A stretch of DNA of 64,000 bases from Atriophallophorus winterbourni. Its lineage: Eukaryota > Platyhelminthes > Trematoda > Plagiorchiida > Microphallidae. Positions 13,101 through 28,100 of this stretch are shown here, in pieces. Below the pieces are notes generated by a model that saw only the letters and a list, made by a program, of their open reading frames with translations, was not told the DNA's origin and did no database searches. The stretch spans positions 1-64,000 of the forward strand of contig JACCGJ010023238.1 of the NCBI GenBank assembly GCA_013407085.1. The letters run 5' to 3'. The stretch's first letter is position 1; each line of letters starts with the position of its first letter. The translations under genes and the position numbers were made by a program.

Positions 13101-16100
13101 TTGGTCAACAGACCCACAGTAAAGTTACACTTTCAACGAAAACATCTCAGTTTGATCACACGGACGTAGGAAATTCTTACAGGGATGTGCTGTTACAGTT
13201 GACCTCAGGTGAGCACTCTAAATCTGCTGTACCCGACTCGAAAAGTTAATCCCAAAATGGTCGAAATTCTAAAAAGTCTGATTTTCCGATGCGCAATAAG
13301 AAATCCCCATACACACTGTGTGTGATATGTACGAGCCTTAGCAAGTCCCAAGAAAACTTGGTTCATAAAAAAACAGAAACACAAACTCGAGAAATGGTCT
13401 CAAGTTTGTAACCTAATGCAAATTAAAATGCAATCCCCGAGAAAGTCGCTCGTCTAAGTCGCCACTCAACTTGAGCTCATATTGGTCAACCTCGCTCGCT
13501 AAAGTTCACACTGAAGTGCCAGGGTGATATCGAGAACGTACTTTTGAATGCGCACCGACTCAAGACAGATCCCGACTCAAACTGAAGCATATATCCCGAT
13601 TGAGCATGGTTGGAAATGAAAGGTAGCTTGAACGTCAGGGAAAAAACGGTATACCGAAGTATAGTTCTACTTGGTGTACCGGAAGACATGTCTCGAGCAT
13701 CGATTTAGGAAACCTTATAGCAGGACGCCAAGCAGTGGCACTACATTTCGTGTTCTCTCGATATTTCTGATGCCATTGTTGTGGACACTTTTCGAGTTCT
13801 TTTTTCACTAGCGCTATGGTCGAAATAGTAAGGTCAGAATGGAAAAAAGGAAAACGAACATTACCCAAGGATGTTAGATTTAGCCAACCTAAACCCAATA
13901 TCATAATTCAAACACTCCCTCGTTCGGAGACAGCGGATAGCAGCGTTTTCATTCAAATGGAAAAAATCAATACATCAAAAATCGTGTTGGAAAGAATGGA
14001 ATATAATCCAAAAATACTGTACAAAATTGTGAAACAGAGAACAAATGTGAAACCAGGTGTTTTTCCGCTCATGACAGAAACAGGAATGACCACTACAGTC
14101 CAAAAGACAGTGGATGCTCTTGTGAGCTTTTTCTCCCAAGTGTTCTACCCGGAACAGCAATTATTACATCATGGTTTTTTCAAACTCATAAGAACCTCTA
14201 TTTTAACCAATAATTGACCAAGTCGTTTTGGAACGACACCTACGGCGACTAAATAAGAGAAAATCCGCGGGTGGGGATAACATTACCCCAGCTATTCTTC
14301 GTGCATCTTATATAGCGCTTTCATACAGACTAGCGAGAATTTTCATCCGGCTAGCTTCTGCAAAAGCTAGTGCAATATGGGATAACAGGAAACTTATTAT
14401 CGTGGATAATTGTTTAACTGAATGATCAGCATGCGCGACTCCGCATTGACGGTGTTCTATAAAAATCCATCAATGTCTCCAACGGCTTCCCTCAAGGTTC
14501 AGTGCAGGGACCTATCCTATTTCTTGTTATATACAAATGATATTGCGCAAGTAGTACGATGCAAGATGGTTCTTTATGCTGATTGCATAAACATATGGAA
14601 GCAAATCCGATCCATTTAAGATTGTTCGATGTTTCAAAGGATTTGAATGCCGTGTATCACTGGTCTCAACTAAATCACATGCGTTTCAACAAACGTAAAC
14701 GTACAATGTTAAAGCTAGACCGGCAATACGAGCATACGTAAAATTTTGTTCATGAAAACTTGACTTGCACCAGCGCTGAAAAGGATCTTGGTATCTGGAT
14801 TACTAATATCCTGAAACCGAATATCCAATGCCAGAAAGTCTTCAACAAAGCAAGCGGTATCTTGAGAATGCTGAGGAGAATATTTGGACGGTTCTCTCTT
14901 GAAACACTCCCCACATTATTGAATGCCTACATCCATCCAACGTTACAACACATGATCCCAATTTTCGCACCGTGGCTGCTTAATGACATTGAGTTACTTG
15001 GTGAAATTTACCACCGAGTGACGAAGCCAGTTGATGGGATGGAGCACATCCTATACCAAGAGCGAAAGGGCATGCTGAGGTTGACCGATTTTACACACAG
15101 GAGAGTGAGGAGCGAAATGATCCTAACATATAAAATACTGCTGATGGAAAATAACCCTCTCCGCGAGTTGATAAAACTCAGTTCCCCTAAGAATACACGC
15201 AGTCATTCAAGTTGTCTCGTTATACCGTAATCAAGTCTCGATTGTAGATCTCATTTCTTCTCGGTGCGGACTTGCTTTCTGTAGAATTAATTATCACAGG
15301 ATATTGTGAACGCTACTACGATTCGTGATTTCAAATCGAAACTAGATGCTTATATCAAAGATCACTCCACTATCGGCCTTGTATATTGACCCCTTATGAA
15401 CCCACATAGACGAAACACCTCAATAGAATTTTGATTGCATCCTCTGTATTTCTATTGCGTCATCTAATCGTACATGTGAATCGATTGCTTTTTTTTCACC
15501 ATAAAATCTTGATTCTTGTTTCAAAAGAAGTCAAGCTCTTGGCCTGCACACGTGGTACTGTGTGACCCAGCATAACTGCTTCTACTGACAGGAGAAAATG
15601 AGAAGGCGGCTGAATGGCGTCTTAAAGCCAGACTGTTTTTGGACATGTGGAGCTAATAAGGCCATGACCACCGTCCACCTAGATAAAGGAAAACCATAAT
15701 CTCATACCTCCACCGCATGGTGTCTACACCCAATCATGGAAAAATTCTTCAGGAGTAAACCACGGAGAAATATCCGAACTAGGAGTCACGTTAGGCAGTA
15801 CGAAGTTGTATTCAATTTCGTATTGCCAACACCTGAGCTTTTAATTACAGCCTCACTACACTCCTCAGAACGTGCCGCTTAAATCTATTTATTGGTATTG
15901 GACGATTTTAATGACAGAGTTGAGGCAGAAACGGCACCTGGAAAATCTGTTTCTGAAATTTCGGCAAATGTAAAACAAATGAAAATAGACAACGCCGTTT
16001 ACAACTGTGCATAAAGGTCAGTCTTCGTGTCAATAATATATTCTTTTTCAAACAAAGCCACAGCATAAAATCTCTTGAAAACCTCCTCGGTCTATGCTGT

Positions 16101-19100
16101 CGCATCAGCTTGATCTTATACTTGTTAGGCGCACTAATATGAAATGCATCCTTTTAACCCGATCATTTTAATGCGCAGACTGCGACACTAATCAATCACT
16201 GGTTTGTGCAAAGCAGAAGTACCCCAGACTGGATTTCCCCGCGCTAAATTGACGTCTCTCGCATGCGCGAATAAAATCTAGCTGTGTGAGTCGCAAAAGC
16301 CTTCACAACCGAGTTCAACAAAAGAACTCCAGCCGAATCGGCTTCAGGAAATTGAAAATCACAGGAAAGCTGCATATGACGTGTCGTACTTTCTAACCCC
16401 TTCCGAAGAAAGCTCGAAGAAAAATCTTCTGAGATGACTGCTGTGTTAGACGAGAAACGGTCAGCATTCTTGAAGTTCAAAGGTACGCAAACAGATGAAA
16501 ACTTACTAGAAATAATGTCCAACAGACTGAAAGACGTTGTGCAAATGACTATTGGACTGAAATATTCACGGTATGTATGATGGGATCATAAGAACGATTG
16601 GTTCTAACTAACTTAAAAAGGCTCCTATTAATTACGTTCTTATAATCCCATTGTCGACAAAACTCAGCAGATGGAAAGTTGGATAGAGCAATTCTGCTAT
16701 GTCTAGACTAGGGACATTAATGTTTTACCGCATGCACTTGAAAATGTTGAGTGGTTGTCAACCATTAAACCTCTAGATACTCACCATACTCTTGATGAGC
16801 TCAGTGTAGCAATCGGAAGCTTAGCGAATGGAAAGGCCCCTGGAGAGGACGGAATTCCACTTGAGCTCATCAAATGCTGTAGAACAGCATTATTACAGCA
16901 TCTTCACCATTTGCTTCTTCAGTGCTGGCAGGAGGAGTGTGTGCCTCAAGTTACACGGAGATGATCATGCTATTTAAGAAAAAAGGTGAGAGAAGCAACT
17001 GCAACAAATACAGAGGAATTTTCTTACGAATTATTTAGTCGAAAGAATTTACTCCGAATCTCAATGTGGCTTCCGAAGGGGAAGATCAGACATTGACATG
17101 ATCCTTTCCCTGAGATAACTACAAGAAAATTGTCAAAAACAACGTATGCAATTAAACGCTGTTTAAATTGATATAAAAAATAAGATTTAACTACGTTAGC
17201 AGAGAGGTTTTTTTAAAAATGCTTGATCTTATAGTTTGATCCTCAAGACTGCTCGAACTCAATATTTTGTTCCACCCTGGCATGGAGTTCTCAGTCCATT
17301 TAACGGTTACAGTTCAGAAGCCTTTGAAATTCGCCGAGGCGTCAAACAAAGGTGTTTTCTTGTTCACATGCTTCTCTGCTTTAATTGCTCTGCTTTTAAA
17401 GCACGCTTTCGGGAAGATAATAGAAGGTATTTACTTACGCACCAGAAATGATGGCAAGCTTTTCAAACTGAACCGGGTGACAGCACAAACCAAGGTACAG
17501 AATGTTCTCATCAATGACCTGCTGTTTGCCGACGGTGCAGTCATTATTGTTTACTCCCAGAAACACATCCGGTCTCTAATTGACTGTTTTTCGTCGGCAT
17601 GCAAAAACATTGGGCTGACAATCAGCATGAGGAAGACCAAACTCCTTGGTCAAAGGATTTCATCGCTTCCCATCATCACTGGTGTCAACAGTCAGTATTT
17701 AATTACTACATCATTTTACATATCTTGGTTATATCATTGCGAATAACCTCTTGCAAGACACGGAAATAGATAAGTGGATTGGTAGAGCAGCTGTCATTTT
17801 GTCCCGTTTTATCTCTCGTGTGTAGGGTGAACGCAAGTTAACTGCAATTACACAGATGATGGCATACAACGCATGTGCACTAAGTGCTTTACTGTACGCA
17901 AGAAACAAACGGAAGCTGAATGCTTTCAATCTACGAAGCATCCGTCATATCTTGAACATAAAATGGATTGACAAAGTGACGATTGCTAATGTGCTTTCAA
18001 AAGCTGGTCTACACAGCATGTTCGTCCTACTACGACAGCGCCGCCTACTGTGGCTTGTTCAAGTATACAGAATGGAAAATTTTCGTATACCGAAAGATCT
18101 ACAATATGGTGTGTTGAAATCATGGAGCCGCCCGTTGTGCAGAGTGCACATACGGTGCAAAGACCTTTAAAACTGATGTGAAACCTTTTCGCTTTTACCC
18201 CACGCGGTGGAAAAAAACTTGCTTCGGACCGCTTAATTTGGAGGCATTGTGTAAAGCGTCGTCTGCAAGCTGGGGAGGAGCAGGTACAGCTCTTGACTGC
18301 GGAACGCAGATCACGCCGCCGTCGCCTAACAGACACCGATCGACCAAGCACTGCCTGTCGCTGCGGGAGAAATTGTTCCTGCCGAATTGGACCGTTTAGT
18401 CATTCGAACAGCTACAGAGCACGAAAAATCATGCGATTGTGATGTACATACAGGGTCATCCTTGACTGATTCAGGCCAACAACAAGTGGCTCTAAAACAA
18501 ATTTATCTTGAGAATACCATATTAAAAGCAATGCATCACCGTTTGGTCCATTATAATTTTTATCAGCTTTAGAAAAATATATTAGTGCGCACAAGAGTAA
18601 TACTGTGCATGTGGGGGACTGGTACGTTTGAGTCAAGTCAATTGAATCAACACTGCGTACTTTTTTCAACGTAATTTACGTTGTTTACATATGGTTCAGG
18701 CCAAATGATGCAAATTTCGTTACGTCGGCCCCTGCGTTATCCACACACTGATTGAGTCTTGATTTATCACGAGGTCAACCTGTCCAACGTTTACCGCCTT
18801 CATCAACGAGACACACACAACACAGCATACAACAACAGTAGTCCGTGCTACTTTCACAATGTCATAGCCATTTTAAACGTCTTCAGAGCTTGATCGGGAA
18901 TCACTCTATGATTCTAGATTCGCTTATCTTCTTCTAATGCAACAACCTTATTAAACTGTTTATTCTAAACGTGACGCTAGCACTGCTCCGAATTCGTACA
19001 TTCTACAAATCATGACATCAAACAGTTCCAAACTAGTTGTGAACTGCAAGTGCGGGAGATGCGAGCAACAAAATGCGTTGCTAATCAGAACCTTTTTGAT

Positions 19101-22100
19101 TGTTTGATATGCTATCATTCTGTGGTTCGTTATTCGAACATATTGTAGTTTCTGAAGGAGCCTATGTCAGAGTGACCTAATTGTAAACATTGTTTTAACA
19201 CATTTCCGTTATTTCGAAGTTCAATGAAATCAACCTTAAGCACTCCACTTGATGATAGAAAAAGCCAGAACACGGAGTTTATGTGTGGCAGATATAAGGA
19301 TATAATATGATGGAGTTATATATTTATTTTTATCATTTTATAGGAACACCACCTATGAACAAATGTTGCAATAATATTCGTTGAATATTTGCTACTCTTC
19401 CTCATCTTTAATCGCTTTTATGTTATTTGCAGTCCATACACCAAATAAAATTGGTAAGATTGATAAAATTATACCTGTTTACCTCAATTATCATTGATTT
19501 CTTGGTCAAAGTTATTGGTTCGCCATTGTTTGAATGAGTAGTTTTTCAGGATCGATAATAAATATGTAAATTGAGGTGCTCACATCCCTCCCGCTCATAA
19601 ACTTCACAACCGGTTCCCGGTTGTTTGCCATCGTCATGCCGAGGCTTCAATAAGACTTGAGGCAGTGGAAACGTTTTTATCAACCTTAAATTTGCAATAT
19701 TCTCACAAATTGGTTCGTAGAATTATTAACGGTTCAGGTGTAGAGAATGGAAACTGGTGGTGCTCAATAAGACGATTAATATCATGAAGTTGACCATTGG
19801 ACACAGCGCGTTTCCAGGCCGATTGCATTAGATACATGAAACTCGCTTGACTTTGACCACAAAAGTTGAAAATTACGAGTCACTATGTAGAGTGTCATCT
19901 CCAAGTTAAGGAAGAGCAGATATTCATATTCAAATGGAGGCCTCGCCGACTGCGTGCAAATGCTGCCGATCGGCAGAGTTCTGCAAATCACTGTGTGCAC
20001 AGCTGGAGATATTGTTCCTCCGAATCAAACTGTTTAATCGGTCGAGACCATATGGAGCATTAAATCGTCATGCGTTAGCGATGTGCATTCATGGTGGGCA
20101 GTGACCAAAGATCGCCAACAACATAGAATCACGATAATTTGATCAAGACTCAAAGTTATTCCAGGTGATGTACGCTAGAATGTTCATTGTATCGTAGTGT
20201 TCATATAATTTATTTTTGTATTCAAACATCGCTTTCCATTTAACCGACACTGTATATGAGGGACTTATTAGCGTGACTTTTTTTTACCGCTCTTCTACTT
20301 TTAATAGTTTCATTTGGGAGTATTACAGATGATTCCAGCTGATCACGGCAAGTAACTAGAAAACGGTTTCAGAGTATAAGAGTTAGGGGTGTGAGCACAA
20401 CAATATATTTGTCATTTTAAGCATCTATAGCGTTTGGCTAGGAATCACTCTGTTATGCTTTATTCGAAAATCATATTTTGCAGTACAAACACTATTTATT
20501 AGTAGCATTCAAACATAAATGTGTTTACCACATTACTACTGTTTGGAGGCTCACTAAATTTAACCTTACTCTCTCCACCTGATGAAGGCGAACAGTCGGC
20601 AAATGATTTTTCATTGTAAGTGCTGAGGTTGCGAGCAACACAATACATCACTCGAGTAAGAGTTAATTGTATTTTTCATTGTAAGCCTTTATGATAGCGC
20701 AATTTTTAGATCCATCTTTTATGTGTTATTACATAGCATATTACGGTGGGTTGGTAATAAACGAAATTACGATAACCACAGTCCATCAAGAATATTTTGT
20801 ATCCGAACAGTTGAACAATATGACGAATCATACTTTGGGTATGTGTATATATTTATACGCTACAATGCAGCAAAACTATCTAGGCTCGGCTTTCTTGTAA
20901 GCTCTCCCTGTAAACTGCCAATATTTTGTGATGCTCGCATCCACTTCACTTGCATACCACAAATGGTTTCTAACTGTTCACTGTCACCAGGTGGATACAG
21001 TAAGATCACGTTCAGTTAGCCTGCATACTGATACGCAAGAATCTGATGCACACGCAATTAATATTATGCAAAAGATCTTTTTGAAAAATGATAGTTCAAA
21101 TGCTTCGTCGTGTCAGTGTAACATTTGTAGTTTTTTTATAGAATAATCGTCTGAATGGTAGATACCCGGTCTTGTGAATTCTAACTAAAATTATCGCACC
21201 TCCTAATTTCTGCGTTTATGTAAATTTCGTATGTTTCAAAGGAGTTCATAGGATGATACACTGGCGAAACTCTTTGAATATTCGCTGCAGATTCCTTTGA
21301 ATTAAACTCGCAGGTCGATAACCTGATCTACAATCTAATCTTTATTTCAGGATTCATTTTTTTCACAAGTTAATGAATAATCATATCGATTAAAACGATT
21401 ATTTTGAGTCATCAACCACTTTCAATCATCATTAAATTATTGTTTTTGAAAAAATTGTTTCAGTCCTGCAATTTGATTTTGGTCACGATAGTAGCCACAC
21501 ACTTGATTACTGTGATTTCGTAAGTTGCAATTTAACCGTTAATAGAATTGAAAGTAAATTCTTGTACCGGTGTGATCTCACGATCAACTGATTAGCTAAA
21601 CAAATTAATCACGTTTATTTTTTACAAATATGTCCTCCGCAATAATTCATACAGCCGTTCCGGTGTAAAGCATTCGCCGTTACTCCTCTTTTGTCTTTAA
21701 CTCCAGTTTAACAGCTAAATTTAATCAAATCTTTCAATAATTCTGTTGCTTTTACTATTTTATCAGACTCCAAACCTATTTTCTCATAATATTTTTCGAA
21801 TGCGCATTGTCAGAAGATTCTATGCCGTTAATACATCGTTCATATCCTGATGACTTCAGCGTACTAGCTGTTTCTGTTTGGTTTTAACGAGATTTCCAAA
21901 AGATATGCTTAATCGCGCAATTTCAGCGTCCTAGAAATTTTGAAAGATTGTCCACAGTTACCATGCCTACGTATTTCAGTTCAGTTCAGTTCAGTTCAGT
22001 TGCACAGGACAGTAAGTGGCGAACGAGCCAATCGAGCGTCCAGTATTTCTTTCGGTGGAAAGCTGCACAGAAGCAACCACCACTGCCAAAGCGTTTATTC

Positions 22101-25100
22101 TTATTGTGGTTTGGATATCCTAGACGATCGCGATGCCAAGGGATTATCCGGGTTGTATTTAGGAAGCACCACGTAATGAATGATGCTGGAAAGATAAGAG
22201 TACATTTCTCCTCACCAGTACGGTGAGAGGTCAGCTGAAGAAGAGTTGTGTATTAAACAAACAGAACTTTAGCATTTACTTACTTACCAAACAACGATAA
22301 GAATGATGAGCAACCTAATCTTGCACAAAAATTAGGGGGGGAATTCAGGAAAAAGCTTACCCGAGATGTGGTCGAAACCGTTCTTAAAACTTGCGACAGA
22401 ACTGCAGGATAGAAGTTCTTCTGGAAGCCAGTTCCAGAAATTTACCACCCTGAGGCTGAAAAAATTTTTCCTGGAGTCTAGTCTACATCGCTCCTTAACA
22501 AGTTTGAGTGAATGGCCCCGGGTTTCCAGCTCGGGACTTCAGGCAAAGAAGTTGGTCATGATAACGCCACTTAACCCCTTCAAGATCTTGAAGGTTTCAA
22601 TTAAGTCACCTCACAAATGACGGCGCGTAAGTGAGAAAAGATCTAGGGACTTCAGGCGTGCAGCGTAAGATTTCCCTCGCTGACCCTCAATCATGTGAGT
22701 TGCGAGACGCTGTACGCTTCCGAGTCGAACGATGTCCTTCTTGTAGTAAGGGCACCACGACTGGACACAATATTCTAATTGCGGCCGAACTAATGCCTTA
22801 TAAAGGAGCAGGAATACATCGTGTCTCCTGCTGGATAATACGGATCTCAGCCGAAAGAGCACATTGCTGCAGCGGCGCATTGGTCCTCCCATTTGAATAA
22901 TAAGTGTTCCTTGAAGGACGCAACTGGGTATTATAAAAACATTGATTTCAACAACATTCGACCGTTTTTCTTGATTCTACTTTAAATTAGTAACACAATC
23001 TACGAGTTTCTTCGCTTTATCGAAGTTTATTTTATTTATTCATTTTAGGCAAATAGTTAGCTGATATGTGGTGACGCATCATGCAGTTTTCCTATGATAC
23101 TACTTATGAGTGGTCTCAAATGTCTGAAAAGACAGTGGATTGGTGTGCGTCATTATGTGTATTCAATTGAGAAATTTCAATGGGAATAACCGGCCTAGAT
23201 AATCAGGATTTCCAGCAGCTGATTAGAAAATCTCAGTTAAAAACATGAGACTCTTGAAAACACGTCATCGAAATAATAGGGAAAGAGTGTAGAGCAGTTG
23301 CAAACATACCTGCAATGTTTTCTATACTGGTTACTCTCGCTAATTCTAGCCAATTCATCTACTTCTCGCCCATGTTTGTCGCAATTCCAAATGAGCTCAA
23401 ATTTAAAGTGGCATGCAGGTCGTGTTAAGCAATCAACTGATTATTCTATTTTGCTCACGTTAAATGACAGACTGCTTAATGGTATCACCAAAACAGAAGT
23501 GACGGTTCGAATGCTAATTAGTCATCTTCCATGCCCTGACTACCGCTCGAGGTCGACCAATTATCTTGTGTCAAAAGCGGACAGCTACCAGAAACTGTTC
23601 ATGCAAATTTCAATTCATTGAGAAAAACATTTGTTATTTACACATCAAAAGAATGTCACATCTAAACACAAATTTTCCATGTTAGGTATGGAATTTGTTC
23701 AAAGTGCCGAGACAAAATGACAAGGCTTCGTGCGTCGAAACAATATGGGAAACCGGTGAATCGTTTATTTACCGTCGATTTGAGATACGGATACCATATG
23801 TTTCACAAAATCATTGGGAGTGGCTCAATGATGTGGAAAACAGTCGTCCACTTCGCCAAAGTTGGTTATCCTACGCTGTGCGAAAAAGGTATCTGACCCC
23901 TGAATACGGTATGTTGAAGTTCAAGTTCCGATAATTTGGCATAAACAATAAAAAGGCTCAAACGCGTGGTGTAAGTGGAATACGATCATCATATTGGGCT
24001 TCGCAGAACTTTACATTCAAATTTAGTTGAACTTAGCTTCAGATAATATAATAGAGATTAGATGCATGGACGATATTTAGAAAAGAACTGGAAGAAGACC
24101 AATGATTTGATTTCATTTGAGATCATATTGTAAGGGTTGAAGGAAGCCGGAAGTGAATACCTCGTCATTCGAGGCTAAATCACGTTCTATTGGTTCAACA
24201 TCTATAACCTTGCTTACACAAGATTTAGTTCCCTCGATTCTACATAATTGACTTAATTCCCCGCGCGTTTAGGAAACAACCAAAATATTGCTTTTCGATT
24301 TATCCCGAATGTCAACCAGTTTAACGCTAATCGCGTTTACTCACAAATCCTAAAACAAAAAGGGAAAGCCTCTTGGTCAAACGCGTGTATTACGCATAAG
24401 ACAGAGAAGAAAACCACGCCTATCTTACATAGGCAAATCACAATACTGGCCTGTGAAACGTATCTGTACCCGGTTATCACATCGATCTGATTTGATAAGC
24501 AATTCCGTGACAGCCGGTACGTTTTAAGGCTTCATCACTTATGGCTTGTTTTACTGACCGTAATGAAAAACATTTCGTTCTATAGAGACCAAAGTTTTCC
24601 ATCTCTTCTTACTTCCGATGATGTTTCGTTCGAAAAATTTTAGTGCAATCTTTCGAAAAAAACCGAATCATTACCGGTTCGCATTTGTCGTCTTCCGTCT
24701 TTTCGGTGAATCCAGTTCTTGGGTTGTGCCGAAATGTTGCATTCGGCATATCACTCGAAAGCATGTAATTAGCCCTCATCGGTAATGCACATTGCACCTA
24801 CACAACATCACATGTTCCACTGAAGATAAGAACGGCTCTTACTTAGTTCAGCTTGGTGATATGGAGCTAAAATAAATAAAATTTCAATAAATATACTCAA
24901 GAAGCTATCGCACTTGCGTACAGGATAAAGCATGTATTGAAATATAATTTCGCAGAATCAAAGTTAGTTTGAACCAAAATTCTTATTTGCATGCATTTCC
25001 ATCACACACCCCAGCCAAAGGCAATTTTATTATTTAAGCCCTTCAAGCGGACAATTCATTCACCTCAATTGAAAAATTAGAGTGCAAAATTTAAGTTACC

Positions 25101-28100
25101 GAGCGTCTAATTGTTCGGTTGTCACAGTGGCATACAAGCGCAACTTGTTTACGATTCTTCCACTGTTTCAAATATATGCGGATACTGGTCGAACTGTACC
25201 TAGCTGATGAGCGCAAACAGCTCAACCCTTCGAGTATGTGTGTGATGGAAATGCAAGAAAATGTGTATTTTCGTTCCTGATCATGGGTTTAAGCAATATC
25301 TAAATGTGTTTGGGCGTATGTGATTAAACAAGTTGGTCGTGTCGAACAGTGGCTTACAAGCCCAACTTGCTTAAGCAATATGTGTGTTCTAATAGAAATC
25401 AGATTTGCTCTGAATTAAGCACATAGGCATACCTTAAAAAGAGATTTCTCTTCTGTGCGCATACCACGTGGAACACAGTTCTTAGTGTAAACAATTTCTT
25501 TATATGTACTTACGTGCTTCAATGAACTTGGCATTTTTACATTTTTCATTCAAATTCGGGTCTTTGAATTACAGAGTTTTATTATGAAAATTGTGGAAGC
25601 CCACTGACAAAAGTGGCGGGTGAGCGTAAATTTATGCGATAAAATTAAAAGAAATGTTGATGGTCTATTCTCTCACACTATCAGTTTGTGCCGTTGCTTT
25701 CCTCCGCTCGTGATAACAAGAGTAGCAACAATGAGTCTTGAACTAGTCTTTACAGCTAATTAGTGCGCAATGTGTCTAATAAACTGCAAAGAAGCTGTTT
25801 TTAATGATTGATTCATAAACTAGAAATATCTTAGGTATGGCGTTTTTCGGCATTACTCAAAATATTCGAATACCAACAAGTGATCTTCTTGCTGAATTGG
25901 GTTTAATTTACCATTGGCATTTTACTAGCGCTCCTCAAAATTGTTAAAGAGACTAATCAGGACTCAACACATATGAAAAAGTTTGCAATCAATTGGTAAG
26001 CGCTGATTATTAGTAATGGTTCGCTTCTGAAACTAAAATTTTTGGGACAAGAGTGTCTGTGCGAACAAGGTTAAGGTTTAAATGACATTTACATGACCAA
26101 AATTGAGTCATCTACTATAAAAAATATAACTTTGAGTAGATTAGAGACATGCGATGCTTTTGAAAATATAGTAACCCAATTCATCTATGCGTGAGAATTT
26201 GTCATAAATACAAGCTCTTCAATTGTATCATCATTGAAAACAGATCAATTGTTAAGCGTAACCACGTCTATACATTAGTGATAGATTCTACTATCGAACA
26301 CTATTTATTTACTGTAATTATTTCTCACAGTTTTGTAACGCTTACTCTCAATCGCTGAAACACGCGAGCAGTTATATTGATTAAGCTCGTTGGATGAATA
26401 CGGAAAATGCTATTTTCAACCTCATCAATGTTCACCTGTTAATTGAAATATGGTTTAGACACAAGCTCCCATTACAAACTAAGTCAGATGCTCAATCAAA
26501 ATGGTTCAAAACTTGGTTGAATCTAGACTCCCTCTTGTACGTTCACCAGATCATAAGTGAATTTTCACAATGTAATTTCTTACAATTAACAAGATTTGTT
26601 ATTCAATTGTTAACAGTGATGCTACTGGATATGCGTCAAAACACTCGAGTGGATGTGAATGGTTTTTGTGACAAAGTGAGTTCAGTCCTAAACAGTGATA
26701 GTTACTTTTGAATATTGATCCTTCACCAGAGATAATTTAAATAAGAACTCTCATCTCAAACTTTCATTAGGAGTCAGTTTGAACTTCGATTCTGTTCTAG
26801 TATATTAATTTTGTGACTACTCATCAGTATCAAGTCCTTTGAAATATTCACAAATTTGATCACGACGGTCCATAATGGACGCACTGTACTCGAGTTTCAC
26901 TATTATTAGAGCTCATCAGCAGTCCATATCTACTGCCTTAGGTGAGAGTTGAACCCCCGACGATCACCACTGTAGTCCCTCATATTACGACCTGGGTAAC
27001 GTCAACCGTATGACCGATCGAAATTACTCCTTCCTGAATCTTTCCCGTGACTGGCACATTTGAGTTGCTTTGTCTGCCCAATCAGTCGCGAAGGAGCCCG
27101 CCACCTATTTTGTGGTCGCTCAACCGATCCGCTCTCCATTTCACGTCTTCTCATCGGATATGATGTACGCCAACACCGATTAATTTGATGGGCACGGTTG
27201 TTTTTCGCGCATGTTGGAGAATTCTGGTCTATTGTCCCGGTGATGTGTAGAACGTAATAAATTTACTCATTTTCATGCGAATATTATACACTCGGGGGTA
27301 TATGCTTCGTTCTTGAACAGTCATATCTATGGTTTTGATTGAAATATGTTTGGAAAAAAATTTGTGTGCAATCGGTTAGAGCAGTTTTGTGTTGACATTT
27401 CACTTCTGACATGGAAGCTTCGTCAGGCCAAGTGTGATAATCAGGAGAAGGAAAACGAATATTAACTGTCAACGCATGTGATCTGTTTCGACTTTACCTC
27501 TATAAAGCACATAATAAGACTATGGGCATGACCAGGTCAGTGGTCGATTTGCTTAATACGGTGTATGCACATTGATCCAACACAAATGAACAAGGTTTGA
27601 CAAAGTTCCTGTTGTAGAAGTGAAACGTTACCAGTAAACTGCTTCGGCAGATAGTAGTAGCAGATAGTAAACGAAATTCTTCCCATATCTATGGCCTTTT
27701 GCAATGTGACTCCGACCTTCGACTTCTTCAAGTTTCATTTAATGTAATTGCCTAGCGTTAGTGCGACAAGATGAAACAGCAAATATATTATAACCATACG
27801 TGTGTATAATTTATTGATGAAAACAAATGTGTATTCCCAATTTACACTTGTATACACACTTGTGTGAAAAGATTGACAGTGAGAGACTCAACCTACATTA
27901 CGGAATGCATAAAAACAACAAAGATGTTTTATCAAAACGGAAGGTCAGCGTATATATTCAGGTGCGAGGTTGGATTTGGTCAACATATACCTGCCAAGTT
28001 CAGCCTTGAACATGTTCAGGCTGGATGCATAAATGTTGAGTGTGAGCAGAGAGTTCAGACGATTTCACGTTGGTTTGTTTCGTATAATGATGAAAGCATA

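Larger units (their letters stand above)
18990..21030. repeat. Cluster of diverged R2 copies in both orientations
   Basis: At least five decayed R2 copies (about 18995, 19578 minus, 20335, 20540, 20905 minus) are interleaved with the RTE 3' fragment and the exon at 20710-20838. Each keeps part of the GGCAAACAG and GTGAGCA motifs. Confidence 0.5.

Noticed and set aside
26394..26711. Plus-strand frame of 105 codons in the intron before 28.9 kb
   Set aside because: No convincing donor or acceptor, and no phase fit that improves the gene model.
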